Assembly: GCF_000373985.1 (NCBI RefSeq)
Contig: NZ_KB893079.1
Coordinates: forward strand, 1 to 64,000
Source of the DNA: Desulfobacter curvatus DSM 3379
Lineage (GTDB): Bacteria; Desulfobacterota; Desulfobacteria; Desulfobacterales; Desulfobacteraceae
Length of the DNA stretch: 64,000 nucleotides
Direction of reading: 5' to 3'
Below, piece by piece: positions 1-8,355 of the stretch (position 1 is its first letter; every line of letters starts with the position of its first letter). A program made the translations under genes and the position numbers. A model generated the notes under the pieces. It saw nothing but the letters and a program-made list of their open reading frames with translations. It did no database searches and was not told the DNA's origin.

Positions 1-282
1 ACGTATATAAAACTTTTATAGTATAAACCGACCGCCGCTGATGATTTAAAAAGTTGTCTTCTGTGCTTGAATTGTTATCCGAAAGAGATAGCTTTATTGA
101 TTTGATACCTTCAATTTGTAACGGTAATAAAAGTGTTGTGGAACAAAAAGCCATACAACCAATGGAACGCTATTCCCTTTTTTGAGGGGAGTGTTTCATA
201 TAAAAAAAAAAAAAAAACAATTTATCTCATATCTTATGGATACTTGATAAATCTCCAGAATATGGATGTCCCGTTAAAACAA
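1..282. other. Gap with no recognisable gene
   Basis: AT-rich stretch before the end of the broken molbindin gene. It contains a run of 16 A residues near 202-217. An open frame across it (133-381, plus strand) reads through the poly-A run and into the antisense of the molbindin gene and resembles nothing known, so it is not called. I see no RNA gene or convincing promoter. Confidence 0.5.
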
Positions 283-491
283 TTAAGCGTCAAGCATTAC
301 ACTAGTTGCTTTGATAACTACGTTAGCGGATTTGCCTGCATCCAACCCAAGTTTTTCTACAGAACTTGTGGTAATAGATGAAACAACCTCTCAACGCCGG
401 GTGCGATCTCGATAACAACTTCAGCCATAACCATGCCTTTTTTTACTTCCTTCACTGTTCCCTTCAGAACGTTTCTTGCACTCAGAGCCAT
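283..491 (-). pseudogene. Molbindin (Mop/TOBE domain protein), frameshifted
   Basis: Mop-family molybdate-binding proteins of about 68-70 residues store or buffer molybdate or tungstate in the cytoplasm. The start is the ATG at 491, behind a good GGAGG site; the protein begins MALSARNVLKGTVKEVKKG, typical of the family. After EIAPGVE the frame runs into an early stop near 357, leaving about 44 residues. Reading on in another frame from the same point restores the expected second half (TTSSVEKLGLDAGKSANVV, VIKATSVM) with a stop at 283. The span is 209 bases, two more than 69 codons, and the break lies in a GAGAG stretch, which fits duplication of two bases. It is either a recently disabled gene or a sequencing error. 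The family call is firm; whether the protein is made is not. Confidence 0.85.
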
Positions 492-1032
492 ATTCGCCTC
501 CCTATTTAAAAATTCAATCACTAAATTAAAACATTTCGCTGAAAACAACTGCGCTCTCAGCATAGAGTAAATATACATCTAAAATACAATAATTCAAGTT
601 AAATCGGTTGTTCCAAAAACGAATAACGTATTGATTTTACATCATTATCTTATATATCAACCGGTTGAGGGATTTGGAAAAACGGTCTGGGGGACAAATA
701 GTTGGTTGCTAAACTGAACGCCTCTTTTCAAATTCATGAGGTAGTGTTGATTCTCCCTGTTAAAACCCATGTTCGTTATTGGTATTTTAAATATAAAGAT
801 GAACATCGATTATCTCCCCCGGCGTTACATTTGCCATTGCTATATAGGGATATATTGGTGGTTGACAGACCAATGCATGACGTTTATTAACGTCATTATT
901 TTCAATTAGGAATATAACACCCTACAATATAAGTCTATAATTAGAGATGTCTTCTATTGAAATCAAGGACCGGCTTAGGCAAATTAAATCTGAAATTTCA
1001 TGATGTTAAAAGAGAACAAGTCTGGATCCGCC
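492..1032. other. Gap with one palindrome, no gene recognised
   Basis: About 540 bases between the molbindin start and the end of the CinA-like gene. The part next to 491 must hold the molbindin promoter. At 877-896 there is a perfect 8-bp palindrome with a TATT loop (ATGACGTT and AACGTCAT). It is preceded by TTGACA at 862-867, and a TATTAA lies 17 bases further on, so it looks like an operator over a promoter -10, but no plus-strand gene follows. Short open frames here have no family resemblance. Confidence 0.4.
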
Positions 1033-2298
1033 TTATTTTTTCACAAGTTCTCGTCGCAGCATCTCAAGGGCCATGGCGGCAAACAGTTGTTTGTTGCGCT
1101 GACGGTCGCCGCGATCCAGCAAAAAACGTTGGGAATGCGCCCCAAACGGACCTGCCACTCCAATACATACGGTCCCCACAGGTTTATCCTCACTGCCGCC
1201 TGAAGGGCCTGCAATGCCTGTGGTAGACACAGCCCAGTCAGATCCGCCGGCGGCTTTGACGCCGGTTGCCATTTCAAGTGCCGTGGTCTCATCCACCGCC
1301 CCATTATTTTCTAACGTTTCATGGGACACATTAAGAATCGCTTCTTTAGCAGAATTGGCATAGGTGGTGGCTGAAAATAAAAAATAGTCAGAAGCACCCG
1401 GCACATCCGTTATCAGGTGGGCCACAAGTCCGCCGGTACAGGATTCAGCTACACTGAGTGTCTGGCCGTGCGTTGCCAGAATCCGCCCGACTTCCTGGGC
1501 CAGGGTCAACCCCTGGTCTGAAATAACTTTTGATCCTATCCTATCCATTACCCATAGTTTTGCCTGGTTCATCTGTGTGGCACTATCCAGGTCCTGTTGT
1601 GCCTTGGAAATCGTCTCTTTAATCAGAGAGAGCTTGACCTCAATAATAGGGAATCTGATCCTGAACCCCAGATGAATTTCGGGAAACTGCTCATTGAAAC
1701 CCGAAAGCGACTCCTCGACCCTGGATTCAGGCATGCCGAACACCATCAGGCGTATGACCTGGATCTCACCGGCATGCCCGGTTATTTCATTTAATTGGGG
1801 CCTGACGTTCAGATCAAACATCCGCTCCATTTCCCTTGAGACACCAGGCATACAAAAAAAACGGCAATTGCCGATACTCATGGAAAACCCCGGCGCAGTA
1901 CCGTGAAGATTTTCCATAAACGTTGCGCCGTTGGGCAGCAGGGCCTGTTTTTCATTGGCGGGTGTTAGATCGAACCCGCGTTTATCAAAATACTTTTCCA
2001 TAGAGCGCAGAGCTGCGGCATCCAAATCAAGTCTCACCCCGGCAGCATTGGCAATGGCTTGGGTCGTTAAATCATCGGACGTAGGTCCAAGGCCGCCGGT
2101 CATGACACAGACATCTGCGGTGGATGCGATGCTTTTAATCTCACTGACAAGGGCTGCCATATCATCGCGCACAGCACTTGTCTTTATTACGGTTACGCCT
2201 AAACGTTTAAGCTGCCGGCATAAAAAAGCGCTGTTGGTGTCTACAATATCGCCAAGCAGCACCTCATTGCCTGTGGAAAAAACATGGCCTTTGGTCAT
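1033..2298 (-). CDS. cinA: CinA-family protein (molybdopterin-binding-like domain plus PncC nicotinamide-nucleotide amidase domain)
   Basis: About 421 residues with the usual two-domain CinA layout. The N-terminal half is a MoaB/MogA-like fold (TGNEVLLGDIVDTNSAFL, then MTGGLGPTSDDLT). The C-terminal half is the CinA/PncC domain (SVAESCTGGLVAHLITDVPG, TGIAGPSGG, KPVGTVCIGV), which in characterised members deamidates nicotinamide mononucleotide for pyridine-nucleotide salvage. I chose the ATG at 2298, with AAGGA a few bases upstream. A GTG at 2319 in the same frame would overlap the stop of the radical SAM gene upstream and cannot be excluded. It is probably co-transcribed with that gene, 17 bases apart. 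The family is certain; the biochemical role is taken from family knowledge. Confidence 0.92.
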   Translation of the reverse strand: MTKGHVFSTGNEVLLGDIVDTNSAFLCRQLKRLGVTVIKTSAVRDDMAALVSEIKSIASTADVCVMTGGLGPTSDDLTTQAIANAAGVRLDLDAAALRSMEKYFDKRGFDLTPANEKQALLPNGATFMENLHGTAPGFSMSIGNCRFFCMPGVSREMERMFDLNVRPQLNEITGHAGEIQVIRLMVFGMPESRVEESLSGFNEQFPEIHLGFRIRFPIIEVKLSLIKETISKAQQDLDSATQMNQAKLWVMDRIGSKVISDQGLTLAQEVGRILATHGQTLSVAESCTGGLVAHLITDVPGASDYFLFSATTYANSAKEAILNVSHETLENNGAVDETTALEMATGVKAAGGSDWAVSTTGIAGPSGGSEDKPVGTVCIGVAGPFGAHSQRFLLDRGDRQRNKQLFAAMALEMLRRELVKK

Positions 2299-2315
2299 GG
2301 GAAAGTCCTTTTGAA

Positions 2316-3839
2316 TCACATTAAGTTGTTGAAAAACATGGCATGGTTGGATGAAAAAAAGGCCGGATTTTTCCTAAATCTGGACCCTACACCCAGCTGT
2401 TTTTTAAACTCTTTATCAATAAACGATTTCACATTACGACGGGTCCAGCCCCAGGGGTGCTCAAAATTAAGATATAAGGAGAGATCACCATGGTAAAATT
2501 CATGGGTCACAAGCCCTTGGGCATCTTCACTGAACTTAGGCAAATTAAACACGGACAGATTCAGATAGTCAATATCTGATTTATGCGTCTTGATGTACTC
2601 TAATGTTCGGTGGGCGGCAGCCTCATCTTCATAGTGGGTGCCGAAAAGCAGGTAGACAAAAGTCAGAATTCCTACGGCCTTAAGATTGGCAAGGGTGGCT
2701 GACACAAGCTCAAGATCCGTGCCCTTTCCCATATCCTCCAGAACCTTCTGATCGCCGGATTCAAGTCCGAGTTTAAGCATCTCACACCCGCTTTGCTTAA
2801 GAGCCCTGCAAAATTGGAGATCGGCAAAATCCTTTTCAAACCGAACAAATCCATACCACTTAAACGCACACGTCTGCCTGGAAAGCGCACGCAAAAATGC
2901 AGGCGTCACCGCATTGTCAATAAAATGCACAACCTCAGGATTATGGTTTTGGGCCATTAAGTCAAGATCCCCAAGCACCCGATCGGCCCGCTGGGTCGAG
3001 TAGGGACGTGTTTCAGCCTTTTCAGGACAGAACCTGCATTTGCTCCAGTAACACCCGATGGATCCTCTGAAAGGCAAAATTTTTGCCGGCGCAATATAAT
3101 CATGGTTATCGGCAAACCCGTAGTCCGGCACATAATGTTTTTTTTCAATGCCGGGTTTTCCAAGCAGCGCAAGCAAAGGAGATTCCCCCTCCCCTTTGAC
3201 CAGATGATCAATCAGGTTTGAAAAGGGGTTATTAAAATCAGGGCGGCTCATCCAGGAAGAGATCAATCCCCCGCCCATGACAAGTATTTTACCAGGAAAA
3301 TTATCCTTGATCCATCCGGCCAGGGCAAAACTAACCAGGGCTTGGTTGAGATAACAAAGGGAGATGCCGATCCAGGGATGATCCCAGGATTCCATCACGG
3401 GACGAAGTTTTTCTTCAAAATATGAAAAAAAAGGATTTTCCTGATATGATGCAGCACTGTCAAGCAAGGCCTTGGAGTCCACCGAAGAGAGTTGATTGTC
3501 CGAATAGTCGCTTAAACTGATTCTGAATCGTGACCGGTCCACGGATACAGCCACCAGCCGGTTCAGATCATAGACCCGCTGGTGGTAGCGGTCAAAATTG
3601 GTGTACAGATCAGGATTGCAAAGGTCGTTTAAAATGGCTGCCCTGTTTTTCAAAGCCCGCCGGGTCCAGGAATCGGTTGCCTTGTCTTTTCCCACGGAAG
3701 TTATCAACCATAAAAGACCGTCCACATTAGCGTCAATGCATTTACAGTCAATACCGTTTTCCTTTAATGCAGATGACAAAAGTGCAATGCCGGCGGGCGG
3801 TTCACAGGGTTTTGCCACAGGGGGGAAAAGCAAAAGCAT
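2316..3839 (-). CDS. B12-binding-type radical SAM protein
   Basis: 507 residues. The N-terminus (MLLLFPPVAKPCEPPAGIAL) and the middle region (ILVMGGGLISS, HLVKGEGESPLLALL) resemble the cobalamin-binding fold of B12-dependent radical SAM enzymes. The iron-sulfur motif near residues 262-271 is GCYWSKCRFC, with spacing CX4CX2C instead of the classic CX3CX2C; this wider form occurs in several B12-type radical SAM groups. Later features include MLKLGLESGDQKVLEDMGKG, typical of the SAM barrel. No substrate can be assigned. It lies just upstream of cinA on the same strand. A distant relative of similar length is found at 42640-44259. The fold assignment is solid and the function is unknown. Confidence 0.85.
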   Translation of the reverse strand: MLLLFPPVAKPCEPPAGIALLSSALKENGIDCKCIDANVDGLLWLITSVGKDKATDSWTRRALKNRAAILNDLCNPDLYTNFDRYHQRVYDLNRLVAVSVDRSRFRISLSDYSDNQLSSVDSKALLDSAASYQENPFFSYFEEKLRPVMESWDHPWIGISLCYLNQALVSFALAGWIKDNFPGKILVMGGGLISSWMSRPDFNNPFSNLIDHLVKGEGESPLLALLGKPGIEKKHYVPDYGFADNHDYIAPAKILPFRGSIGCYWSKCRFCPEKAETRPYSTQRADRVLGDLDLMAQNHNPEVVHFIDNAVTPAFLRALSRQTCAFKWYGFVRFEKDFADLQFCRALKQSGCEMLKLGLESGDQKVLEDMGKGTDLELVSATLANLKAVGILTFVYLLFGTHYEDEAAAHRTLEYIKTHKSDIDYLNLSVFNLPKFSEDAQGLVTHEFYHGDLSLYLNFEHPWGWTRRNVKSFIDKEFKKQLGVGSRFRKNPAFFSSNHAMFFNNLM

Positions 3840-3902
3840 TTAAATCAATCCCAAGCCTTTATCATAAATAAATCTTAAGCTAAAATACGTCCCAATTAAA
3901 AC

Positions 3903-3954
3903 CATGAAGGACATGAAGATTGATTTTCGGTATATAATCTTCATGTCCTTCATG
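3903..3954. repeat. 19-bp perfect palindrome built of ATGAAGGAC units
   Basis: The left arm 3903-3921 (CATGAAGGACATGAAGATT) is perfectly complementary to 3936-3954, with a 14-base loop. The flanks continue the symmetry imperfectly (ACCATGAAGG on the left, CTTTATGGTT on the right), and the right side carries an extra unit of about 10 bases. It lies between the start of the radical SAM gene and the trp leader and has no T-run. It looks like a dispersed REP-type intergenic palindrome, not a terminator. Confidence 0.7.
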
Positions 3955-4102
3955 TTCTTTATGGTTAAATAAAACAGTCAATATATAAATGCCGGTGCCC
4001 AATAGTGCCAGCTTTTTTTTCATCTTTGTCCGGTCTTTGTTTATAAATTTTAAATTTTGTTTCTACCAACAGAAACATTTTTATTGACACCATTATTATT
4101 TA

Positions 4103-4131
4103 TTGACACTACTATTAAAACCATTTAATTT
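4103..4131 (+). promoter_or_regulatory. Candidate sigma-70 promoter of the trp operon
   Basis: TTGACA at 4103-4108, a 17-base spacer and TAATTT at 4126-4131, about 35 bases before the leader peptide start. The -35 lies inside the second copy of a TTATTGACAC direct repeat spaced about 19 bases apart, which could also be a repressor site. Called from consensus match and position only. Confidence 0.5.
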
Positions 4132-4165
4132 GACCGTTAAAAAATCTATACAGATAAGGGCACGT

Positions 4166-4264
4166 ATGAAAACTTTTGCAACCAACCAGAAACAAACTTT
4201 ATGGCATTGGCGTTCATGGCCAATATGGCAATGGCTGTTGCACCGGTTATCGAAGATGCTTTAG
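4166..4264 (+). CDS. trpL: trp operon leader peptide, 32 residues with five Trp codons
   Basis: A short reading frame starting at ATG 4166 behind AAGGG. It encodes 32 residues, MKTFATNQKQTL followed by WHWRSWPIWQW and an 11-residue tail, with Trp at positions 13, 15, 18, 21 and 23. Five tryptophans in eleven residues, just upstream of trpE and followed by a terminator hairpin at 4323-4354, is the hallmark of ribosome-mediated transcription attenuation. When charged Trp-tRNA is scarce, the ribosome should stall on these codons and prevent the terminator from forming. The frame is too short for ordinary gene finders. GCAGCAGC (4284-4291) can pair with GCTGTTGC (4309-4316) and may be part of the pause or alternative structure; I could not work out the antiterminator fully. 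Confidence 0.93.
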   Translation: MKTFATNQKQTLWHWRSWPIWQWLLHRLSKML

Positions 4265-4322
4265 ATTCTTGTGACATATCGCTGCAGCAGCTTTTACGTA
4301 AATTCATGGCTGTTGCGGACCC

Positions 4323-4354
4323 AAGGCTGACAACATCCATGTCGGCCTTTTTTT
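4323..4354 (+). terminator. trp attenuator (rho-independent terminator)
   Basis: AAGGCTGAC at 4323-4331 pairs with GTCGGCCTT at 4341-4349 (one G-T wobble) around a nine-base loop, followed by a run of seven T. It sits 58 bases after the leader peptide stop and about 90 bases before trpE, the expected place for a trp attenuator. Confidence 0.9.
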
Positions 4355-4396
4355 ATTTTAAACAGCCATGGGACGATCTTAACCCACAAAAAAGTT

Positions 4397-4426
4397 GAAA
4401 GTTCTGTGTCGGTGACACAGACTTTC
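4397..4426 (+). promoter_or_regulatory. Second hairpin in the trp leader, just before the trpE ribosome-binding site
   Basis: GAAAGTTCTGTGTC (4397-4410) pairs with GACACAGACTTTC (4414-4426): thirteen base pairs with a single bulged T and a three-base loop. It is not followed by a T-run and ends only a few bases before the AAAGG of trpE. It could stabilise the 5' end of read-through mRNA or modulate trpE translation; both ideas are inference. Confidence 0.6.
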
Positions 4427-4444
4427 TTAATAAAGGATTTTTTA

Positions 4445-5932
4445 ATGATATTAGACAGACTGCCGGATAAAGACCAATTCATCAAACTTGCCCAATCCGC
4501 CAATGTCATACCTGTGGCCACAAGGGTGCTTGCAGACAGTGATACACCCGTATCCATTCTGCAGAAATGCTATGAAAAGGACAAGGCGTGCTTCCTTTTA
4601 GAGAGTGTGGAAGGTGGCGAGCGGTGGGGCCGTTACAGCTTTCTTGGGGTATCCGCTTTTGGGCACATCAAAATTTTTAAAACCCATGTCCTTGTGGAGA
4701 CCCGCCATGATACAAAAAAAATCAATCATGACAATGATCCTTTAAGTGTCATGCGGGATGTTATCAAAAAATTTACCCCTGCCGATATCCCTGATTTACC
4801 AAGGTTCTGGAGCGGAATCACCGGTTACTTTGCCTATGAAATCGTTTCTTTTTTCGAAAACATTGACGTTTCCCTGCCCGAGGGCACCCCATACGGCCAT
4901 TTTATTATTCCTGAGCAGATGATCATTTTTGACAATATCAAACAGACCTTGACCTGCCTGAACATCTGTTACCTGTCCGAAACCGATGATCCGGCCACGG
5001 TCTATGATCATGCCAGGGAAAACGTTGACACACTTGTCAAAGATTTAGGAAAACCCTTTGCTCCCAAGGCCGCGCCTTATGTTGCCGATACGCAGCTTGT
5101 ACCTGAAACACCGGCCGAAGAGTACATGGAAGGGGTTAGAACCATTAAGGACCATATTGTGGAAGGCGATATTTTCCAGGCTGTATATTCCCAGCCGTTC
5201 TCATGCAAAACAACGGTTGACCCCATACTGATCTACCGGGCCCAGCGCTACATCAACCCGTCACCTTACATGTTTTTCATGAATTTCACGGACCGGATCA
5301 TTGCAGGCTCTTCTCCTGAAACCATGGTACGCCTGGAAAACCGGGTGGCCACCCTGCGCCCCATTGCCGGAACAAGACCCCGGGGAAAGAGCGAACAACA
5401 AGACCGGACCCTGGCCGATGATCTGCTCAATGATGAAAAGGAAAAGGCAGAACACGTCATGCTCATTGATCTTGGCCGAAATGACCTTGGCCGGGTGGCC
5501 CAGGCCGGCACGGTACAGGTGACCGACACCATGGTCATTGAACGCTACTCCCATGTCATGCATCTGGTCTCCAACATCACCTGTGATTTAAAAGAGGAGT
5601 GCGACGCCTTTGATCTGTTCAAGGCCACCTTTCCGGCAGGCACCTTGTCCGGAGCCCCCAAAATCCGGGCCATGGAGATCATCGGCAAGCTTGAAAACCG
5701 TCAACGGGGTGTCTATGGCGGGGCTGCAGGGTACATCTCTTTTACCGGCAACATGGACTTTGCCATCACCATCCGAACCGCGGTCATGGAAAACGATAAA
5801 CTGACCGTACAGGCAGGGGCAGGTATTGTCTATGATTCAGATCCTGAAACCGAATTGAACGAATGCATCAACAAGGCCAAAAGCGTTGAAATGGCATTAA
5901 AACTTGCGCTGTCACAAAGCACAAAAGGATAG
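4445..5932 (+). CDS. trpE: Anthranilate synthase component I
   Basis: 495 residues from the ATG at 4445 (AAAGG site 8 bases upstream); an in-frame GTG at 4406 would place the start inside the leader hairpin and is less likely. With TrpG it converts chorismate and glutamine to anthranilate, the first committed step of tryptophan synthesis. The feedback-inhibition element LLES followed by GRYSFLG is present near residues 50-65, so inhibition by tryptophan is expected. The chorismate-binding domain is intact: IVEGDIFQAVYSQPF, PSPYMFFMNF, IAGSSPETMVRL, PIAGTRPRG, HVMLIDLGRNDLGRVA, FPAGTLSGAPKIRAMEII, AGAGIVYDSDPE. It is first in trpEGDCF, eight bases before trpG, and is controlled by the upstream attenuator. 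Confidence 0.97.
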   Translation: MILDRLPDKDQFIKLAQSANVIPVATRVLADSDTPVSILQKCYEKDKACFLLESVEGGERWGRYSFLGVSAFGHIKIFKTHVLVETRHDTKKINHDNDPLSVMRDVIKKFTPADIPDLPRFWSGITGYFAYEIVSFFENIDVSLPEGTPYGHFIIPEQMIIFDNIKQTLTCLNICYLSETDDPATVYDHARENVDTLVKDLGKPFAPKAAPYVADTQLVPETPAEEYMEGVRTIKDHIVEGDIFQAVYSQPFSCKTTVDPILIYRAQRYINPSPYMFFMNFTDRIIAGSSPETMVRLENRVATLRPIAGTRPRGKSEQQDRTLADDLLNDEKEKAEHVMLIDLGRNDLGRVAQAGTVQVTDTMVIERYSHVMHLVSNITCDLKEECDAFDLFKATFPAGTLSGAPKIRAMEIIGKLENRQRGVYGGAAGYISFTGNMDFAITIRTAVMENDKLTVQAGAGIVYDSDPETELNECINKAKSVEMALKLALSQSTKG

Positions 5933-5939
5933 TTAAAAT

Positions 5940-6509
5940 ATGAAAACAGCAATAATAGACAACTACGATTCCTTTACCTTTAACCTGGTGCATTATGTGC
6001 TGCATACAGGGGCCCAGGCAGAGGTTTTCAGAAATGATAAGATCAGCGTGGCCGAACTTGAGGAGTTAGGATTTGATGCCGTTATCCTGTCACCGGGACC
6101 AGGCAGGCCCGAGGATGCAGGCATCTGCCTTGAACTGGTACAAAAGCTGTCGGGAAAAGTTCCTATCCTGGGTGTCTGTTTAGGGCATCAGACCATTGCC
6201 CAAAGTTTTGGCGGCACCATTATCCATGCCAAATCCATTATGCATGGAAAAACATCCATGGTGGAAGCAGACGGCAAACATATTTTTTCAGGCATCAACA
6301 AGCCCTTTAATGTGATGCGTTACCACTCCCTGGCGGTCCAGGAATCGGACCTTCCCGACTGTCTGGAAGTGACGGCCAGAACCCTGGACGGGGAAATCAT
6401 GGGTATAAGACACAAAGAACACCCCACCCAGGGGGTTCAGTTCCATCCGGAATCTTTCATGACCACCGTGGGAAAACGGCTGATCAGAAACTTCATCAAA
6501 GGAGCATGA
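5940..6509 (+). CDS. trpG: Anthranilate synthase component II (glutamine amidotransferase)
   Basis: 189 residues. The class I glutamine amidotransferase subunit supplies ammonia to TrpE. It begins MKTAIIDNYDSFTFNLVHYV; the nucleophilic Cys is in GVCLGHQTIAQSFGG, the His-Glu pair is in VQFHPESFMT, and the oxyanion region is LSPGPGRPEDAG. The length matches stand-alone TrpG/PabA proteins, so there is no fusion to TrpD. It lies in the trp operon directly behind trpE; the subunit could also serve a para-aminobenzoate synthase, as some PabA/TrpG proteins do. Confidence 0.96.
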   Translation: MKTAIIDNYDSFTFNLVHYVLHTGAQAEVFRNDKISVAELEELGFDAVILSPGPGRPEDAGICLELVQKLSGKVPILGVCLGHQTIAQSFGGTIIHAKSIMHGKTSMVEADGKHIFSGINKPFNVMRYHSLAVQESDLPDCLEVTARTLDGEIMGIRHKEHPTQGVQFHPESFMTTVGKRLIRNFIKGA

Positions 6510-6510
6510 T

Positions 6511-7530
6511 ATGGATTTTACAGATTATCTGAATACCATAGTAAGCGGACAGAATCTTAGCCAGGATCAGATGGCCGAAATGCTGGATACCATATTCTCA
6601 GGACAGGCCACCGAAGCACAGGTCGGCGCATTCATGGCCGCCCTGGCCACAAAGGGGGAGACATTTGAGGAACTTGCCGGTGCGGCCCGGGCCATGCGCA
6701 CCAAGGCGGTTCGTGTTCAAACCCTTGCCAAAAAGGTCATTGATACCTGCGGTACAGGCGGTGACGCCTTAGGGTCATTTAATATTTCCACCACAACAGC
6801 CTTTGTCATTGCCGGCGCCGGCATAACCGTGGCAAAACACGGCAACCGGTCCGTCACCAGTAAATGCGGGTCTGCTGATGTACTTGAAGAACTTGGAATT
6901 AATTTGAGTGTAGACCCTGAAATTGTGGAAGAGGCCATCAATGAAATCGGCATTGGTTTCATGTTTGCGCCCCTGTACCACGGCTCCATGAAATACGCCA
7001 TGAAAGCCCGCACTGAATGCAAAATCAGAAGTATTTTCAATATGCTCGGCCCATTGACCAACCCGGCAGCCGCCTCATGCCAGATCCTTGGGGTATATGC
7101 ACCGGAATTAACGGAAATGTTTGGAAAGGCATTGAATCTGCTGGGTGTGGAAAAGGCCTTTGTGGTCCACGGCCATGACGGCATGGATGAGATGACCACC
7201 ACAGGCCTGACCCGGGTGACGGAACTCAATGACGGCATGATTAAAACCTATGATGTGGATCCCTTGACCTATTTTGACGAATACGCCGACCCCAAGGATC
7301 TTTTGGGCGGTAATGCAAAACATAATGCCGCCATCACCCGGGCCATTCTGTCCGGGGGAAAGGGCCCGAAACAGGATATTGTCTTGCTCAATGCAGGTGC
7401 AGGTCTTGTGGCCGCTGATGCTGCCCCCACCATTGAAAAGGGCATTGAGATGGCCTTAAGATCCATTGAAACCGGAGCAGCCATGGAAAAACTTGAGTTG
7501 CTGGCCGATTATACCAGGGAAAACGCTTAA
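6511..7530 (+). CDS. trpD: Anthranilate phosphoribosyltransferase
   Basis: 339 residues, normal for the family. It transfers phosphoribose from PRPP to anthranilate, the second step of the pathway. The PRPP-binding loop is CGTGGDALGSFNISTT and the anthranilate-site motif KHGNRSVTSKCGSADVLE follows; FNMLGPLTNPA is also conserved. Its ATG begins one base after the trpG stop, so translation is probably coupled. Confidence 0.97.
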   Translation: MDFTDYLNTIVSGQNLSQDQMAEMLDTIFSGQATEAQVGAFMAALATKGETFEELAGAARAMRTKAVRVQTLAKKVIDTCGTGGDALGSFNISTTTAFVIAGAGITVAKHGNRSVTSKCGSADVLEELGINLSVDPEIVEEAINEIGIGFMFAPLYHGSMKYAMKARTECKIRSIFNMLGPLTNPAAASCQILGVYAPELTEMFGKALNLLGVEKAFVVHGHDGMDEMTTTGLTRVTELNDGMIKTYDVDPLTYFDEYADPKDLLGGNAKHNAAITRAILSGGKGPKQDIVLLNAGAGLVAADAAPTIEKGIEMALRSIETGAAMEKLELLADYTRENA

Positions 7531-7546
7531 CCCGAAAGGCAGATAA

Positions 7547-8350
7547 ATGAAAGGATTTCTCAACGCTGTTGTTGATGTTAAAAATGAGGAAATAAACCAG
7601 GCCAAAAGCAAGGTGCCATTAACCGCCATTCGCCATGATGCCGAACATACACCGGTTCCGGCCTCTTTTGCCGATGCAATGGCGCATTCTACCCCAAAGG
7701 CTGTGGGTATCATTGCCGAGGTCAAAAAAGCATCGCCTTCCAAGGGGGACATCAGAACCGATATTGACGTGGCTGCCTATGCCAAGGCCTACACCCAGGG
7801 CAGAGCAAGGGCCATATCGGTGCTCACGGAATCAAAGTACTTTAAAGGCACCTTGTCTGATCTCAAACTTGTATGTCAAAACACGGATCTGCCCGTACTT
7901 CGAAAGGATTTTATCTTTTCCGAATACCAAATTTATGAAGCCAAAAAGGCAGGGGCATCTGCAGTTCTCTTGATCACCACCCTGCTCGACCCGGCCCAGC
8001 AGGCAGAGCTGACCGTTCTTACCCGGGAACTTGGCATGGAGCCGCTGGTGGAAATCAATTCAGAATTTGAATTTGAGCAGGCATATAAAGCCCAGGCCCG
8101 GGTGGTGGGTATTAACAACAGAAACCTGGCCACTCTTGAGGTGGACACAAGTGTAGCAAAACGTGTGGCAAAAATTTTTCCCGATGAAATCATCCCCGTG
8201 GAGGCCTCGGGCATTTCCGGCCGCCCCGGTATTGAAGCCGGCATTGAAAACCGTATTTTCAATTTTCTTGTGGGAGAAAGTATTGTCCGCGCAGAGGACC
8301 CGGCCCAGTTTATCAAAACCCTTATCGGCATCAAAGCGGAGGACGCCTGA
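7547..8350 (+). CDS. trpC: Indole-3-glycerol phosphate synthase
   Basis: 267 residues, a TIM-barrel enzyme closing the indole ring (fourth step). Recognisable elements: AEVKKASPSKGDI near the N-terminus (catalytic Lys and the phosphate-site Ser), VLRKDFIFSEYQIYEA, GASAVLLI, LVEINSEFEFEQA, VVGINNRNLATLEVD and a C-terminal phosphate-binding region ending FLVGESIVRAEDP. It stands alone, not fused to TrpF as in enteric bacteria. It starts 16 bases after trpD. Confidence 0.97.
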   Translation: MKGFLNAVVDVKNEEINQAKSKVPLTAIRHDAEHTPVPASFADAMAHSTPKAVGIIAEVKKASPSKGDIRTDIDVAAYAKAYTQGRARAISVLTESKYFKGTLSDLKLVCQNTDLPVLRKDFIFSEYQIYEAKKAGASAVLLITTLLDPAQQAELTVLTRELGMEPLVEINSEFEFEQAYKAQARVVGINNRNLATLEVDTSVAKRVAKIFPDEIIPVEASGISGRPGIEAGIENRIFNFLVGESIVRAEDPAQFIKTLIGIKAEDA

Positions 8351-8355
8351 CAGCC

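Larger units (their letters stand above)
3840..4165. other. Intergenic region: palindrome and trp promoter area
   Basis: Divergent region between the radical SAM gene and the trp operon. It holds the palindrome at 3903-3954 and, near its right end, the direct repeat TTATTGACAC at 4081-4090 and 4100-4109, the second copy of which supplies the best -35 for the trp operon. Nothing coding was recognised. Confidence 0.5.

Noticed and set aside
133..381. Open frame of 82 residues on the plus strand
   Set aside because: It runs through a 16-A tract and then antisense to the molbindin gene; no ribosome-binding site or family match.
702..890. Open frame of 62 residues
   Set aside because: No Shine-Dalgarno, no recognisable sequence, ends in a palindrome; coding is unlikely.
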